Of a stretch of 64,000 nt of DNA, positions 51,873 to 60,310 are shown piece by piece. The notes under the pieces were generated by a model, which did not search any database, was not told the DNA's origin, and saw only the letters and a list, made by a program, of their open reading frames with translations. Source of the stretch: a virus; IMG/VR virus record IMGVR_UViG_3300023235_000008, positions 124,001-188,000 of that record. One strand, given 5' to 3'. The translations under genes were made by a program, and so were the position numbers. Numbering within the stretch: position 1 is the first letter of the stretch; the number at the start of each line of letters is the position of its first letter.

Positions 51873-52619
51873 ATGAGAATTCACAGTAAGTTTCAAGACT
51901 ATTACGACTCTGCACTCGGATTTGGTATTGACGAACAATGCCATTATTCCCGACAGACTGAATACATCAATGATAATCCGCTTAATGGATTGAAGCAGAT
52001 CGGGTTCTATGAAGAACTGTTCGAAAGTATACCCCACGAACATGGTACTTGGACAACTAGCTTTGATGGTGTGAAAACTCATATCTTTTTGTTCTGTGGT
52101 AAGATGTATATTTGTATTCAATTCACAATTGAAGAAGAACAGCAATACAAAGATATATGGTGTTACTCGCCCGATGATATTGCTGAAGTGATTAACGAAT
52201 ACGGTTCCGATAATGATAAAAGTCGTTGGAATAGGAAAAAATACGACAAGGAAAAGCGGCGCATCGGTTTCCGTTATAGTATAACCAATAAGCGGCACAT
52301 GGAAGAAATGTTCACAAAATATAGCGGCGTTGAGCGTGATGATATCGATGACTTCCATCACGAGACTGGCATTCCTGTTATAGTTATTAAGCCCTCTAGA
52401 ATGGCAAATGGCGATGTGTTGACTTACAATCCAGTCCTAAAGGATTATCAATTCTACAAAGTATTGGATGCCTTTACTGCCTTTCAAGAATTGAGCATGT
52501 ATATTTCTGGTGTGCTTGGTGGTCATTCACCAAAGATGATAGAAGTAAGTAACGAAGTCAAAATCCACAAAGCTGGGTTTGACAAGTTTTCATTCAGAAA
52601 AGATAAGGAAGAGAAATAA
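51873..52619 (+). CDS. Conserved hypothetical phage protein, 248 aa
   Basis: The ATG at 51873 has AGGAG upstream and gives MRIHSKFQDYYDSALGFGID; the frame opens earlier at 51762 inside the previous gene. Proteins with this start (basic residue, then F.DYYD) occur in many large phages, as I recall, without known function. Five Cys are spread through it. Confidence 0.7.
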   Translation: MRIHSKFQDYYDSALGFGIDEQCHYSRQTEYINDNPLNGLKQIGFYEELFESIPHEHGTWTTSFDGVKTHIFLFCGKMYICIQFTIEEEQQYKDIWCYSPDDIAEVINEYGSDNDKSRWNRKKYDKEKRRIGFRYSITNKRHMEEMFTKYSGVERDDIDDFHHETGIPVIVIKPSRMANGDVLTYNPVLKDYQFYKVLDAFTAFQELSMYISGVLGGHSPKMIEVSNEVKIHKAGFDKFSFRKDKEEK

Positions 52620-52804
52620 TGGATAAAATCACGTTGATAGAAAAAGACTATTGTTCAGAAGAACTATGCGACCTTGACCGTGACGTGTCGGAATGTTTAG
52701 ACCCGTTATTCACGCCCGGTGCAAAACATATACCAGTCGATGAACATGGATTTCATCCCGGCGTATTCAAAGTGTCGATTACATGGGTGAATGATAATGG
52801 TTAA
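52619..52804 (+). CDS. Small acidic protein, 61 aa
   Basis: It starts on a TAATG overlap and ends inside the next start. The N-terminal part has two Cys (DYCSEELCDL) and the body is acidic. No family is recognised. Confidence 0.6.
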   Translation: MDKITLIEKDYCSEELCDLDRDVSECLDPLFTPGAKHIPVDEHGFHPGVFKVSITWVNDNG

Positions 52805-53033
52805 AAAACCCACACCTAAAAAAGCTGTGCCTAAAAAAGCTGCACCAGTAAAGAAAGCACCACCTAAAAAGGTCAAGAATACTGACCCATTCGAAATACC
52901 AAGGTTTTTGAATCGGTGGATTGGTAAGACTGAAATCGTAAAACTTATTAGCGATGACAAAGGCAATCTTATCAAAGTTGACAAAAAAGGTAATAAGTAT
53001 GATGCTGCAACCGATAAAGTAATAAAAAAATGA
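52797..53033 (+). CDS. Lys/Pro/Ala-repeat protein, 78 aa
   Basis: The ATG at 52797 gives MVKKPTPKKAVPKKAAPVKK, a repeat-rich basic N-terminus of the kind seen in histone-H1-like nucleic-acid-binding tails. The C-terminal half (WIGKTEIVKLISDDKGNLIK) is a small folded-looking part. DNA binding is a reasonable guess only. Confidence 0.6.
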   Translation: MVKKPTPKKAVPKKAAPVKKAPPKKVKNTDPFEIPRFLNRWIGKTEIVKLISDDKGNLIKVDKKGNKYDAATDKVIKK

Positions 53034-53656
53034 TGCCGGATTTTAAATATAATATAAGCCGTGTGTGGTCCACCGCCGAAGCAAAGGCGAAGCCGTGGTC
53101 AACCGCAGGGTATATTGCGGTAATTATTGTTAGTTTTTTTGCGTACGTATTATTTGTTAATGTATGGTTATTTACACTCAGTGATATGATGTGGTACGGC
53201 GATGCATCTTTTGGTCCGCATCCTATGGACGAAAGGTTTCAGGTGTTCACTGCGATTTTGTCTACGGTGTCATTCGTGGTGTTCTGTGCAACATGGATGT
53301 TTACAACAGATAGAGCAAAATTCATCGTTAATCGATTTTCGGCATTTGCAGTCCATTACGGAAAACGGGCAATGAAAGATATCAAAAAGGAATGCACGGT
53401 GGGTTATGCTAATAACACATTTACATCTCATCATAATCCCCTTTTAGAAAAAATGGCAGGTATTACAAACATCAACTGCCACCTATTACTTACTCATAAT
53501 AATACATCACACATGACTATTTTTAAGAAAGATGCGGTTGACGATTATATGATATACGGATTTCCAATCGATGGTAAGCTAGAGTTTTGTGTAGAAGGTG
53601 AAAAAAATATGTTCTTTTTACAACTTTCCAGTGATATTTTCATTGACAATGGCTAA
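53030..53656 (+). CDS. Membrane protein, 208 aa
   Basis: Two hydrophobic helices (AGYIAVIIVSFFAYVLFVNV and AILSTVSFVVFCATWMF) span residues about 26-95, with a soluble C-terminal part of 100 residues. The start overlaps the previous stop (ATGA). No family is recognised. Confidence 0.65.
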   Translation: MMPDFKYNISRVWSTAEAKAKPWSTAGYIAVIIVSFFAYVLFVNVWLFTLSDMMWYGDASFGPHPMDERFQVFTAILSTVSFVVFCATWMFTTDRAKFIVNRFSAFAVHYGKRAMKDIKKECTVGYANNTFTSHHNPLLEKMAGITNINCHLLLTHNNTSHMTIFKKDAVDDYMIYGFPIDGKLEFCVEGEKNMFFLQLSSDIFIDNG

Positions 53657-53677
53657 TATTATGATATTATATAAATA
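53643..53677 (+). promoter_or_regulatory. Overlapping early and late promoter elements
   Basis: TTGACA (53643-53648) and TATTAT (53665-53670) are 16 bases apart, and an exact TATAAATA follows at 53670-53677. Together they suggest use both early and late. The next gene starts at 53698 with GGAG upstream. Confidence 0.65.
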
Positions 53678-53697
53678 TCAAACATTGGAGAAGAACT

Positions 53698-53868
53698 ATG
53701 GCAAAGAAAACAATCAAGTATGTATCGAAAGACGAAATCCCTACACTACGTAGCGGAATCAATCTTGGCTTGCCTATGTTCCGTAAACGTGTTGAAGCCA
53801 AAAAAACTGGCAAAGCAAGCTACACCCGCAATACTAAACATAAGGGTGATGGCAGAAATGGCGTTTGA
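53698..53868 (+). CDS. Small basic protein, 56 aa
   Basis: MAKKTIKYVSKDEIPTLRSG resembles the start of the protein at 50069; the C-terminus is strongly basic (FRKRVEAKKTGKASYTRNTK). It could bind nucleic acid. Its stop lies inside the start of the FW-box gene that follows. Confidence 0.65.
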   Translation: MAKKTIKYVSKDEIPTLRSGINLGLPMFRKRVEAKKTGKASYTRNTKHKGDGRNGV

Positions 53869-54034
53869 AAAAGAAGACTTTTGGAAAGCGTTATGCCAAC
53901 CCGAAAAACGAACGTGCTTTAACTGCATAAACAAAGAACAATATTCGGCACGTAGAGCGCCGTGTAATGGTTGTATGAAACAATACCCGAAAACCGTGTT
54001 GTGGGAATGGGATGGAAAAACCCATGACATTTAA
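53858..54034 (+). CDS. FW-box Cys-rich protein outside the operon, 58 aa
   Basis: The ATG at 53858 gives MAFEKEDFWKALCQPEKR, then TCFNC and CNGC, and it ends VLWEWDGKTHDI. It therefore has all parts of the Cys-rich subfamily: box, two CxxC pairs and W-E-W-D-G. It stands on the + strand 24 kb from the main array. Confidence 0.75.
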   Translation: MAFEKEDFWKALCQPEKRTCFNCINKEQYSARRAPCNGCMKQYPKTVLWEWDGKTHDI

Positions 54035-54359
54035 ACCATCAAAGGCAATAATCAAAAAAGAAGCAGCGTATATGAATACGGTGCTTTTTGCCGACGAAAT
54101 ACCCAAGTTCGATATTACAATAAAATACTTGACAGGCGCTTGGGCATATTGTATAAAGTATACAGATAATACATTCGAGATAGAAATGAATAACAGTTTT
54201 CCTACGAAAGAGTTATTCGCAAATGTTCTCGGACATGAAATGGTGCACATATATCAAATGACAAACGGCGATTCTGGTAATCACAATAGTTTGTTTTATT
54301 CGTTCCGTGATGCATTTTCTGAAAATGGATACCAACTGAAAAGAGTTTACAATGAGTAA
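54024..54359 (+). CDS. SprT-like metallopeptidase, 111 aa
   Basis: LGHEMVHIYQM near residue 73 is an HExxH zinc site, followed by GNHNSLFYSFRD, where the His may be the third ligand. This matches small SprT-like proteins in phages. The ATG at 54024 overlaps the previous gene; one at 54012 is also in frame. The target is unknown. Confidence 0.75.
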   Translation: MTFKPSKAIIKKEAAYMNTVLFADEIPKFDITIKYLTGAWAYCIKYTDNTFEIEMNNSFPTKELFANVLGHEMVHIYQMTNGDSGNHNSLFYSFRDAFSENGYQLKRVYNE

Positions 54360-54750
54360 TACGTTTGGCGTCGATACAAAAGCTGTTATGTCCGGTATGC
54401 GCTTTGTTCGTGCATTGAATAGTGCATATGGTCCTGACCGTGGCATGGAAGTTTTTGATAAAATCCGTGAAGTGATGGGCGAAGATGTTGCCCGTGCCAT
54501 TTTCTTTGCACAACTTTCCTCAAATGTTGGCAACGATATTCGTATCACTAATCCCGGTCGAGAAAAAATCCAACTTATTAAAGAACTTCGCAACACACTC
54601 GGGTGTGGATTGAAAGATGCCAAAGATTATAGTGAAGGCACGAATCGTATCTTGGAATCATATTACGAAAAATATGTGGATATGGACAAAGTTATCAATA
54701 TTCTTGAAACAGCCGCCGACAGTTGGGGCGTCGAGTTCGAATACATATAA
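54352..54750 (+). CDS. Protein with ribosomal L7/L12 C-terminal-like domain, 132 aa
   Basis: REKIQLIKELRNTLGCGLKD followed by AKDYSEG near residues 69-95 closely follows the bL12 C-terminal signature (K-x-x-V/L-I-K-x-[IVL]-R-x-x-x-x-L-x-L-K-[ED]-A-K). Some viruses are known to encode bL12 or its C-terminal domain. The N-terminal 65 residues are unrelated to the L12 dimerisation domain. It might recruit translation factors or enter ribosomes. Confidence 0.7.
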   Translation: MSNTFGVDTKAVMSGMRFVRALNSAYGPDRGMEVFDKIREVMGEDVARAIFFAQLSSNVGNDIRITNPGREKIQLIKELRNTLGCGLKDAKDYSEGTNRILESYYEKYVDMDKVINILETAADSWGVEFEYI

Positions 54751-54756
54751 TAAGCA

Positions 54757-54784
54757 TTGACAAACAAAATGATTGGTGTATAAT
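54757..54784 (+). promoter_or_regulatory. sigma70-type promoter, leaderless gene
   Basis: TTGACA and TATAAT are 16 bases apart. The ATG at 54791 lies six bases after TATAAT, near the expected transcription start. Confidence 0.8.
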
Positions 54785-54790
54785 ACTCCT

Positions 54791-55504
54791 ATGATCAAGT
54801 TTACAGACATTCCAAATACAACGTTTAAAGGTTTCCGAGTATTCGGTGACGTGCATGGCGAGTTCGACGATATGGTTGAAATCGTTACAGGCGCACTTAA
54901 CGAAGACTTGTTTCCGATTGGACTAGGCGACTTTACTGATCGTGGTCCAGAATCAGACAAAGTTATGGCTTATGTATTGATGATGGCACGTAACGGTTTG
55001 TTCGCCAGCATCATTGGTAACCACGACGACAAGTTGTGGCGGGCTTTGAACGGCAACAATGTTAAAATCAACAACGGGTTGGAATTGACATTAGAGCAGT
55101 TGAACAACAACGATGACCGTGAAGGCATCGTTAATGAGTGGTTAACTGCAATGCCCAATATGCCATTGTTTGCTACATTTGACAAATATACTTTTGTTCA
55201 CGGTTCATTTCATCCTGCGATGTTGACGGCTGACGAGTTGGCATACAAAGATAAAAAAGGATGGGGCAAAGTTGTTTCCCGTGCAATGTATGGTCAAGTT
55301 GATGGATTTCAAGAAAACGGTTACCCTAATCGTATCCACGATTGGGTTGATACTATTCCCGCTGGACATACAGTGTTCGTCGGTCACGAGGTTGTAGGCG
55401 ATGTGCCAATAACCAAAACAGGTGCCTTGGGTGGCACGGCGCACTTCTTGGACACTGGTTCGGGCAAGGGCGGTTCAATCTCATTTATGGACGTGGAGTT
55501 TTAA
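54791..55504 (+). CDS. Calcineurin-type metallophosphatase
   Basis: FGDVHGEFDD, GLGDFTDRGPESD, IGNHDDKLWR, VHGSFHP and FVGHE are the standard metal-binding blocks of PP2A/ApaH-like phosphatases. Length (237 aa) is right for the phage type, whose targets include phosphoproteins and diadenosine tetraphosphate. The ATG at 54791 is chosen because it sits at the predicted transcription start; the in-frame codon at 54773 is within the promoter. Confidence 0.85.
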   Translation: MIKFTDIPNTTFKGFRVFGDVHGEFDDMVEIVTGALNEDLFPIGLGDFTDRGPESDKVMAYVLMMARNGLFASIIGNHDDKLWRALNGNNVKINNGLELTLEQLNNNDDREGIVNEWLTAMPNMPLFATFDKYTFVHGSFHPAMLTADELAYKDKKGWGKVVSRAMYGQVDGFQENGYPNRIHDWVDTIPAGHTVFVGHEVVGDVPITKTGALGGTAHFLDTGSGKGGSISFMDVEF

Positions 55505-55509
55505 AAACA

Positions 55510-55707
55510 ATGAAAGACAACTATAGCGGAGAACTTGCTTTCTTAGGATTGATTGCTTTCGCATTCGTAATCCTTGCAGTCGCTGGGTGGTTCACACACT
55601 TGTATGTGTGCTTTACCACGGCGGCTTGGGGCTTCCTTATCGCAGGGGCAATCTTCTTTCCAATCGGGGTATTCCACGGTTGGGGTAGTTGGTTCGGAAT
55701 CTGGTAA
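55510..55707 (+). CDS. Small membrane protein, 65 aa
   Basis: Two hydrophobic helices with a short connecting loop (LAFLGLIAFAFVILAVAGWF and FLIAGAIFFPIGVFHGWG). It ends WGSWFGIW. Similar small proteins occur in phages as I recall. Function is unknown. Confidence 0.65.
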   Translation: MKDNYSGELAFLGLIAFAFVILAVAGWFTHLYVCFTTAAWGFLIAGAIFFPIGVFHGWGSWFGIW

Positions 55708-56111
55708 TGGCAATAATACATTTCTTTTTCGTATGGGGTATTCTATATGCCGCATCAAACAACTACTACGACAATCCCGAGAACTACTATATGTATGTAG
55801 CAGTATTGGGTGCGTATGCTATCTCAATGATCGGCATATATATATGGCGTATCATTAAGCCGCAGGATATAACCGAAATCAAAGAAAAGTTGGTTACGAT
55901 TACAATTGAGACAAATAATGATATGTTTATGCCCGAACTCTTTAAATGGATGACTACATTTATTACTGTTCATCACGCTGCGGTTATAATGGCGACGGTG
56001 TATTTGTTGCCCGAACCAAACGTAATCCTTGCCATGTTGTTTATGGCGGCATATACACTTTGTGGTATTATTACCGACAAAACATTAGACCGTCTTTACC
56101 AAAAAGGATAA
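55707..56111 (+). CDS. Polytopic membrane protein, 134 aa
   Basis: The ATG at 55707 overlaps the previous TAA. Four hydrophobic segments are visible (IIHFFFVWGILYA, MYVAVLGAYAISMIGIYIW, FITVHHAAVIMATVYLL and VILAMLFMAAYTLCG). The role is unknown. Confidence 0.65.
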   Translation: MAIIHFFFVWGILYAASNNYYDNPENYYMYVAVLGAYAISMIGIYIWRIIKPQDITEIKEKLVTITIETNNDMFMPELFKWMTTFITVHHAAVIMATVYLLPEPNVILAMLFMAAYTLCGIITDKTLDRLYQKG

Positions 56112-56120
56112 CCAATATAT

Positions 56121-56306
56121 ATGTTAATATCATCAGATTCCGACCAAACCCAAGAAACATCAGAAAAACTCGAAGGTTATATTCTCGGATATATACAGCT
56201 TGGGTTTGGCGAAGATGCAGCTGCGCAGTGGCGAGTCAGTCGCATAACATTCTGTACTAACGACGAGTTTGAAAAATATATGTTTTGGCAACAACTTTCT
56301 GCTTGA
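56121..56306 (+). CDS. Hypothetical protein, 61 aa
   Basis: A short soluble protein (MLISSDSDQTQETSEKLEGY) with an AAAQWRVSR segment and a final FWQQLSA. Its 3' end overlaps the promoter of the RNA ligase gene. No family is recognised. Confidence 0.55.
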   Translation: MLISSDSDQTQETSEKLEGYILGYIQLGFGEDAAAQWRVSRITFCTNDEFEKYMFWQQLSA

Positions 56307-56330
56307 CATTCATCTAACTTAGGGTATAAT
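56303..56330 (+). promoter_or_regulatory. sigma70-type promoter, leaderless gene
   Basis: TTGACA and TATAAT are 16 bases apart, and the RNA ligase ATG at 56338 follows TATAAT by seven bases. Confidence 0.8.
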
Positions 56331-56337
56331 ACTTATT

Positions 56338-57543
56338 ATGAAATATAACTTTCCACATATCAATCACATCAATGATGTCCTTCCACATATCGAAGGTCGT
56401 AAAGAGTTCGTTGTGGCAGAACGAGATGGATTTACGGTTATCAACTATGTCGTAATGACGCCTGACCTGTTCCCACCAGTTGTTACTGAAGCAGATGCAA
56501 TACTGCGTGAATGTCGTGGCATCACTTTCTGCAATGAAACGGGCAAAGTCGTAGCTCGAAAGTTTCACAAGTTCTTTAACGTTGGCGAACGCATGGAAAC
56601 CGAGTTCCGTAAACTGGATTTAAGTCAGCCACACGTTATTCTTGAAAAGCTTGATGGCTCAATGATTACGCCGTATCTGCGTGATGGTAAAGTTGAATGG
56701 CATACCAAAATGGGCAAGACTGATGTTGCCGATATGGTTATTCCTTTCGTTGAAGCAAATCCACAGTATGCTGAACTGGCAGATTTCATATTGCGTAATA
56801 ATAACGCTACGCCAATATTTGAGTTCTGTTCACGCAAGAATCGTGTTGTGATTGACCATCCAGAAGACCGTATGGTATTACTGGCGGTGCGTGATAACGT
56901 AACTGGAAAGTATTGGGAATACGAGCTTGGTCTTGAAATCCCAGCTGTAGAATTTAATGTCGAGTTGGTCGGACAGCATAAAGCAACGTTTGACAAGGAT
57001 TTCCTTGAATATGTTCGTGGCTTGGTCGGAACTGAAGGGTTCGTTGTGCGCTTTGATGATGGGCATATGTTGAAAATCAAAGCAGAGGATTACTTACAGT
57101 TACATCGTGCCAAAGAAGGTATCTCTCATGAGAAGAATGTTTGGTCAATGGTCCTCAATGAGTCAGTAGATGATTTGAAGTCATTCTTAGATGATGATGA
57201 CCGTATGCGTGTTGAAGATTTTGAAGTGAAGTTATGGCGTGAAGTTGATTACGCTGTTCAGCACTTGGAAATGTTCTTCGGATTTGCAATGGATGATTTG
57301 AACAAGCGTGACCTATCAATGTTTGAAGATGCTGACCGTGAACGTAAGAAGATGTTTGCCATGGAATACGCTAATAACTACCGTAAAGAGTTCAAAGGTG
57401 TCTTGTTCAGCATGTTTGATGGTGGCGATGTGCGTGACTTGGTTATACAGTTCATTAAGAGCAACGTATCAACTGGAACTAAGTTGGATGGAATACGTCC
57501 GTTGTTTAACAACATTCAGTTTGATGAAAGGGAGTATGAATAA
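56338..57543 (+). CDS. T4 RNA ligase 1-like protein (Rnl1 family)
   Basis: LEKLDGSMITPY near residue 103 is ligase motif I, with Lys as the AMP acceptor; ECRGITF, FEFCSRKNRVV, GFVVRFDDGHMLKIKA supply later nucleotidyltransferase motifs. Length (401 aa) fits Rnl1 (374 aa in T4). In T4 this enzyme, with a polynucleotide kinase, repairs cleaved tRNA; a P-loop kinase is encoded at 59168. The start lies at a predicted leaderless transcript. Confidence 0.9.
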   Translation: MKYNFPHINHINDVLPHIEGRKEFVVAERDGFTVINYVVMTPDLFPPVVTEADAILRECRGITFCNETGKVVARKFHKFFNVGERMETEFRKLDLSQPHVILEKLDGSMITPYLRDGKVEWHTKMGKTDVADMVIPFVEANPQYAELADFILRNNNATPIFEFCSRKNRVVIDHPEDRMVLLAVRDNVTGKYWEYELGLEIPAVEFNVELVGQHKATFDKDFLEYVRGLVGTEGFVVRFDDGHMLKIKAEDYLQLHRAKEGISHEKNVWSMVLNESVDDLKSFLDDDDRMRVEDFEVKLWREVDYAVQHLEMFFGFAMDDLNKRDLSMFEDADRERKKMFAMEYANNYRKEFKGVLFSMFDGGDVRDLVIQFIKSNVSTGTKLDGIRPLFNNIQFDEREYE

Positions 57544-57749
57544 TGGCAATACTAATATGTAATGATTGTCGCTTTCATTTTGAAGATAAATGGTCCACAA
57601 ATCATAAGTGTTGTATTGAACCACAAACGACAGACAGGTTTCCTAGTATGACAGCGTGTCATAGGTTTGAACCAGAGTTTTGTTCAGACCCAGAACTGAA
57701 AAAACAATACGACAAGTTTATGTTTGGCATACACTTGCAAAAGGAGTAG
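57543..57749 (+). CDS. Cys-rich small protein, 68 aa
   Basis: Six Cys (ICNDCRFHFEDKW, KCC, CHRFEPEFC) suggest metal binding. It starts on a TAATG overlap with the ligase gene. It lacks the FW box. Function is unknown. Confidence 0.65.
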   Translation: MAILICNDCRFHFEDKWSTNHKCCIEPQTTDRFPSMTACHRFEPEFCSDPELKKQYDKFMFGIHLQKE

Positions 57750-57755
57750 AGACAG

Positions 57756-58055
57756 ATGTTTAAAATAATAGAAAAAGCCGAATCATATGGAAAACGGCTA
57801 GATGAGAAGATAGAAGCAAATAAGTTAACTAGCGAAAGTCAATCCCATTTCTGTCTTTACTATATCCTAAACCAGATTTCCTTTGAAATGTGTTTTAGCG
57901 TAGGAACGATGCTAGGATTCATATTCGCAGCGATTGTGCTAATCGGTTTGATTAGCTTCTTCCCATGGTTGCTTATCGTTATTGCGGTAGCACTAGGTTG
58001 GGCGATTAAACAACACTGTAATAAAAACTGGAAGAAACACAATGCCAAACAATGA
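57756..58055 (+). CDS. Membrane protein, 99 aa
   Basis: A charged N-terminus (residues 1-35) precedes hydrophobic segments LGFIFAAIVLIGLISFFPWL and LLIVIAVALGWAI. The C-terminus is basic. No family is recognised. Confidence 0.65.
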   Translation: MFKIIEKAESYGKRLDEKIEANKLTSESQSHFCLYYILNQISFEMCFSVGTMLGFIFAAIVLIGLISFFPWLLIVIAVALGWAIKQHCNKNWKKHNAKQ

Positions 58056-58230
58056 AGATCGAGTTCCTACTACTGCACCCTATGGCGGGATAACTGACGG
58101 AAGTGTCTACTGTACTCGATGTGGCGAAGAGAGAACAGGGTGCAGTATGTGTGCTGGTGAACTCAGGAGTTTGAAAGCAGGGCGATCAACCGCCTACAGA
58201 TTTTGTATAGGAGATGAAAATGCTAAATAA
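58042..58230 (+). CDS. Zinc-ribbon-like protein, 62 aa
   Basis: YCTRCGEERTGCSMCAG holds two CxxC pairs close together. The start overlaps the previous gene. Function is unknown. Confidence 0.6.
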   Translation: MPNNEDRVPTTAPYGGITDGSVYCTRCGEERTGCSMCAGELRSLKAGRSTAYRFCIGDENAK

Positions 58231-58654
58231 ATTGAAAGATGATGCGTTACAAGCGAGGAAAGATCGTGATCTTTTTGCTAGTTCACTCAACACGCTTTTG
58301 TCTGAAGTAAAGATGAGAGCAAAGAACGATGGCAACCGTGAGCCTAACGACGAAGATGTGTATAAGATAGCACAGACTACAATGGCTTCGTTGCTCGGTA
58401 ATCGTGACCTATTGGACACTGCAGGACGTGACACGACTGAAGTAGAACAAGAGATGAAAGTGATTTCTGCTTACGTTCCTACTGTTATGCCGAAGGAAGA
58501 AGTCGAAGGTAAAGTTCAACTTGCTATGCATGAAATCAAACCAGAAGGCATGCAAGATATGGGCAAAGTGATGTCATGGCTTAAAGAAAAGTATGGAGCT
58601 CGTATTGATATGAAACTGGCCTCTCAGCTTTTCCGGGAGCGATTGAATGGATAA
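58220..58654 (+). CDS. YqeY-like (GatB/YqeY domain) protein, 144 aa
   Basis: LKDDALQARKDRDLFASSLN, GRDTTEVEQEMKVISAYVP and MGKVMSWLKEKYGARIDMKL follow the YqeY pattern (helical domain also at the C-terminus of GatB). Bacterial YqeY is about 150 aa and may bind tRNA. The ATG at 58220 has GGAG at proper spacing. Its role in a phage is unknown. Confidence 0.8.
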   Translation: MLNKLKDDALQARKDRDLFASSLNTLLSEVKMRAKNDGNREPNDEDVYKIAQTTMASLLGNRDLLDTAGRDTTEVEQEMKVISAYVPTVMPKEEVEGKVQLAMHEIKPEGMQDMGKVMSWLKEKYGARIDMKLASQLFRERLNG

Positions 58655-58916
58655 CATTGCCCAATCAGAGGATGAACTGATCGAAGACTTTGCTGGAATC
58701 ATCGGCAAAATCATTGTCGCCCGAAAAGCATGTGATGATTATCTGGAATCTGGAACAGCATCAACCTTCCGCGGTGATGTTGTGGTTGAAACCGACGCAA
58801 AGATTGCGGCACTATCACGTGAAGCCGATGTCATTATTGCAATGATTGATGATATTGCAGAAAACAAAGGCTTTGTGAACCGTATGAAAAAAATGTATAA
58901 GGAGTTAATGGAATGA
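58647..58916 (+). CDS. Hypothetical protein, 89 aa
   Basis: A mostly helical acidic protein (EDELIEDFAGIIGKIIVARK). It overlaps both neighbours (ATGA). No family is recognised. Confidence 0.6.
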   Translation: MDNIAQSEDELIEDFAGIIGKIIVARKACDDYLESGTASTFRGDVVVETDAKIAALSREADVIIAMIDDIAENKGFVNRMKKMYKELME

Positions 58917-59167
58917 CGAATGAAACGTGGAAAGAAGCTATTACCGACACATTAGGCGATCTTGGCGATACAATCGTGTTGGCTACATTGGTTGAAGCTT
59001 ACGTTGCAAATGAGCGTGACATTTACAATCTCGAAAGCAACGAAGAACTCGAAGATTATCAAACAGAGGATTTAGAATATAATAAGAAGCTTCGTGAATC
59101 TGTAAAGTTTGTAATCAAATATTATTCAACAGATTCTGAACGTGTAAGATTGGGATTGGATTTTTAA
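58913..59167 (+). CDS. Hypothetical protein, 84 aa
   Basis: It begins on an ATGA overlap. Acidic and helical, with a Leu/Glu-rich middle (NLESNEELEDYQTEDLEYNK). No family is recognised. Confidence 0.6.
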   Translation: MTNETWKEAITDTLGDLGDTIVLATLVEAYVANERDIYNLESNEELEDYQTEDLEYNKKLRESVKFVIKYYSTDSERVRLGLDF

Positions 59168-59626
59168 ATGCCTATGTTATATATGCTAATCGGTGTTCCA
59201 GCAAGCGGCAAGTCAACTTGGCTTGAACAAAATGCTGATAGTGGTGTAGTTTTAAGCACGGACGCACATATTGACAATGTTGCCGCACAACAGGGCAAGT
59301 CATATAACGATGTGTTTGGCGATGCGATTAAAAAAGCCACTGTGAAAATGAATAACGATTTAAAGCAAGCGGTTAATCGTGGCGAAGATATCCATTGGGA
59401 TCAAACCAATCTTACGGTTAAATCTCGTCGTGGCAAGCTACAGAAGGTGCCTGATACGTATGAAAAGATTGCGGTAGTATTTCCAACACCCGATGCCGAC
59501 GAACATCAGCGGCGACTGGATTCACGCCCCGGCAAAACTATTCCACCACATATTTTGAAGAATATGATGGCAACTTTCCAAATGCCTACCACCGATGAAG
59601 GATTTGATAGGATAGTAGTAATATGA
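59168..59626 (+). CDS. P-loop kinase, polynucleotide-kinase-like
   Basis: GVPASGKSTW near residue 9 is a Walker A motif; LSTDAHID and DIHWDQTNLT parallel the T4 Pnk kinase pattern (D-x-D type and conserved Asn/Thr), and RLDSRPGKTIP ends in the lid region. At 152 aa it is only the kinase domain. It may act with the RNA ligase in RNA repair. Confidence 0.75.
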   Translation: MPMLYMLIGVPASGKSTWLEQNADSGVVLSTDAHIDNVAAQQGKSYNDVFGDAIKKATVKMNNDLKQAVNRGEDIHWDQTNLTVKSRRGKLQKVPDTYEKIAVVFPTPDADEHQRRLDSRPGKTIPPHILKNMMATFQMPTTDEGFDRIVVI

Positions 59627-59943
59627 AAACACCAGACAACTGGGTTGTAATCTTCTTTAATAGTGATGATCCTCATTATCGTGTCTTGGCTGGTTGGTCC
59701 GGTGGATATACCACAGGCGATGGCTGGCAGATGAACAGTGGCATCACTCGCATCGAACAAGACGAAGATTATTATAACGTGCATGGTTCATCGGGCAGCG
59801 TTTATCGTTGTCACAAAGATTCATATTGCCTACGGATGAACAATGGGCATATATGGAACCAGTTGAAAGAACTCCATGGCGATAAAGTCCAAATGATGGA
59901 CGAAGACACAAACTGGTTAGAAATGGATTGGATAATTGAGTAG
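59623..59943 (+). CDS. Hypothetical protein, 106 aa
   Basis: Rich in Trp, Tyr and Gly (LAGWSGGYTTGDGWQMNSG), likely beta. Starts on an ATGA overlap. No family recognised. Confidence 0.6.
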   Translation: MKTPDNWVVIFFNSDDPHYRVLAGWSGGYTTGDGWQMNSGITRIEQDEDYYNVHGSSGSVYRCHKDSYCLRMNNGHIWNQLKELHGDKVQMMDEDTNWLEMDWIIE

Positions 59944-60310
59944 CAATATAGTTCAACTTGGGGCGGCGGCACGTTTAAAAACACCGATGTCTCAATCGGA
60001 ATATGAAGATTTTTCCGAAGAAGCCGATGATATGGGTTTCAATATCGGTGCGGGTTATATTAATGAAACCATTGATATGATTTTTATCAGGGAAGAAAGT
60101 TTTGATATTTTCGAACAGTTTCACGAACACGATATCACTGGTGTATTCGCATCAGCACGTGAAAGTCTAATCGAGATGGTTGAACATTTTAAACTTGATG
60201 CCGACCTTGACGATATCCGAGACTTTATGGATATGTATTATAATGGGGCAGACGATACCATGTCGTATGCCAGTTGGGAAAACTTCGGAACAGGAAAGGG
60301 CGCATTATGA
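59936..60310 (+). CDS. Hypothetical protein, 124 aa, TTG start
   Basis: The only suitable start is a TTG (TTGAGTAGC) that contains the upstream TAG, the same coupling pattern as in the accessory operon. The protein is acidic and helical (SQSEYEDFSEEADDMGFNIG). Function unknown. Confidence 0.6.
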   Translation: MSSNIVQLGAAARLKTPMSQSEYEDFSEEADDMGFNIGAGYINETIDMIFIREESFDIFEQFHEHDITGVFASARESLIEMVEHFKLDADLDDIRDFMDMYYNGADDTMSYASWENFGTGKGAL

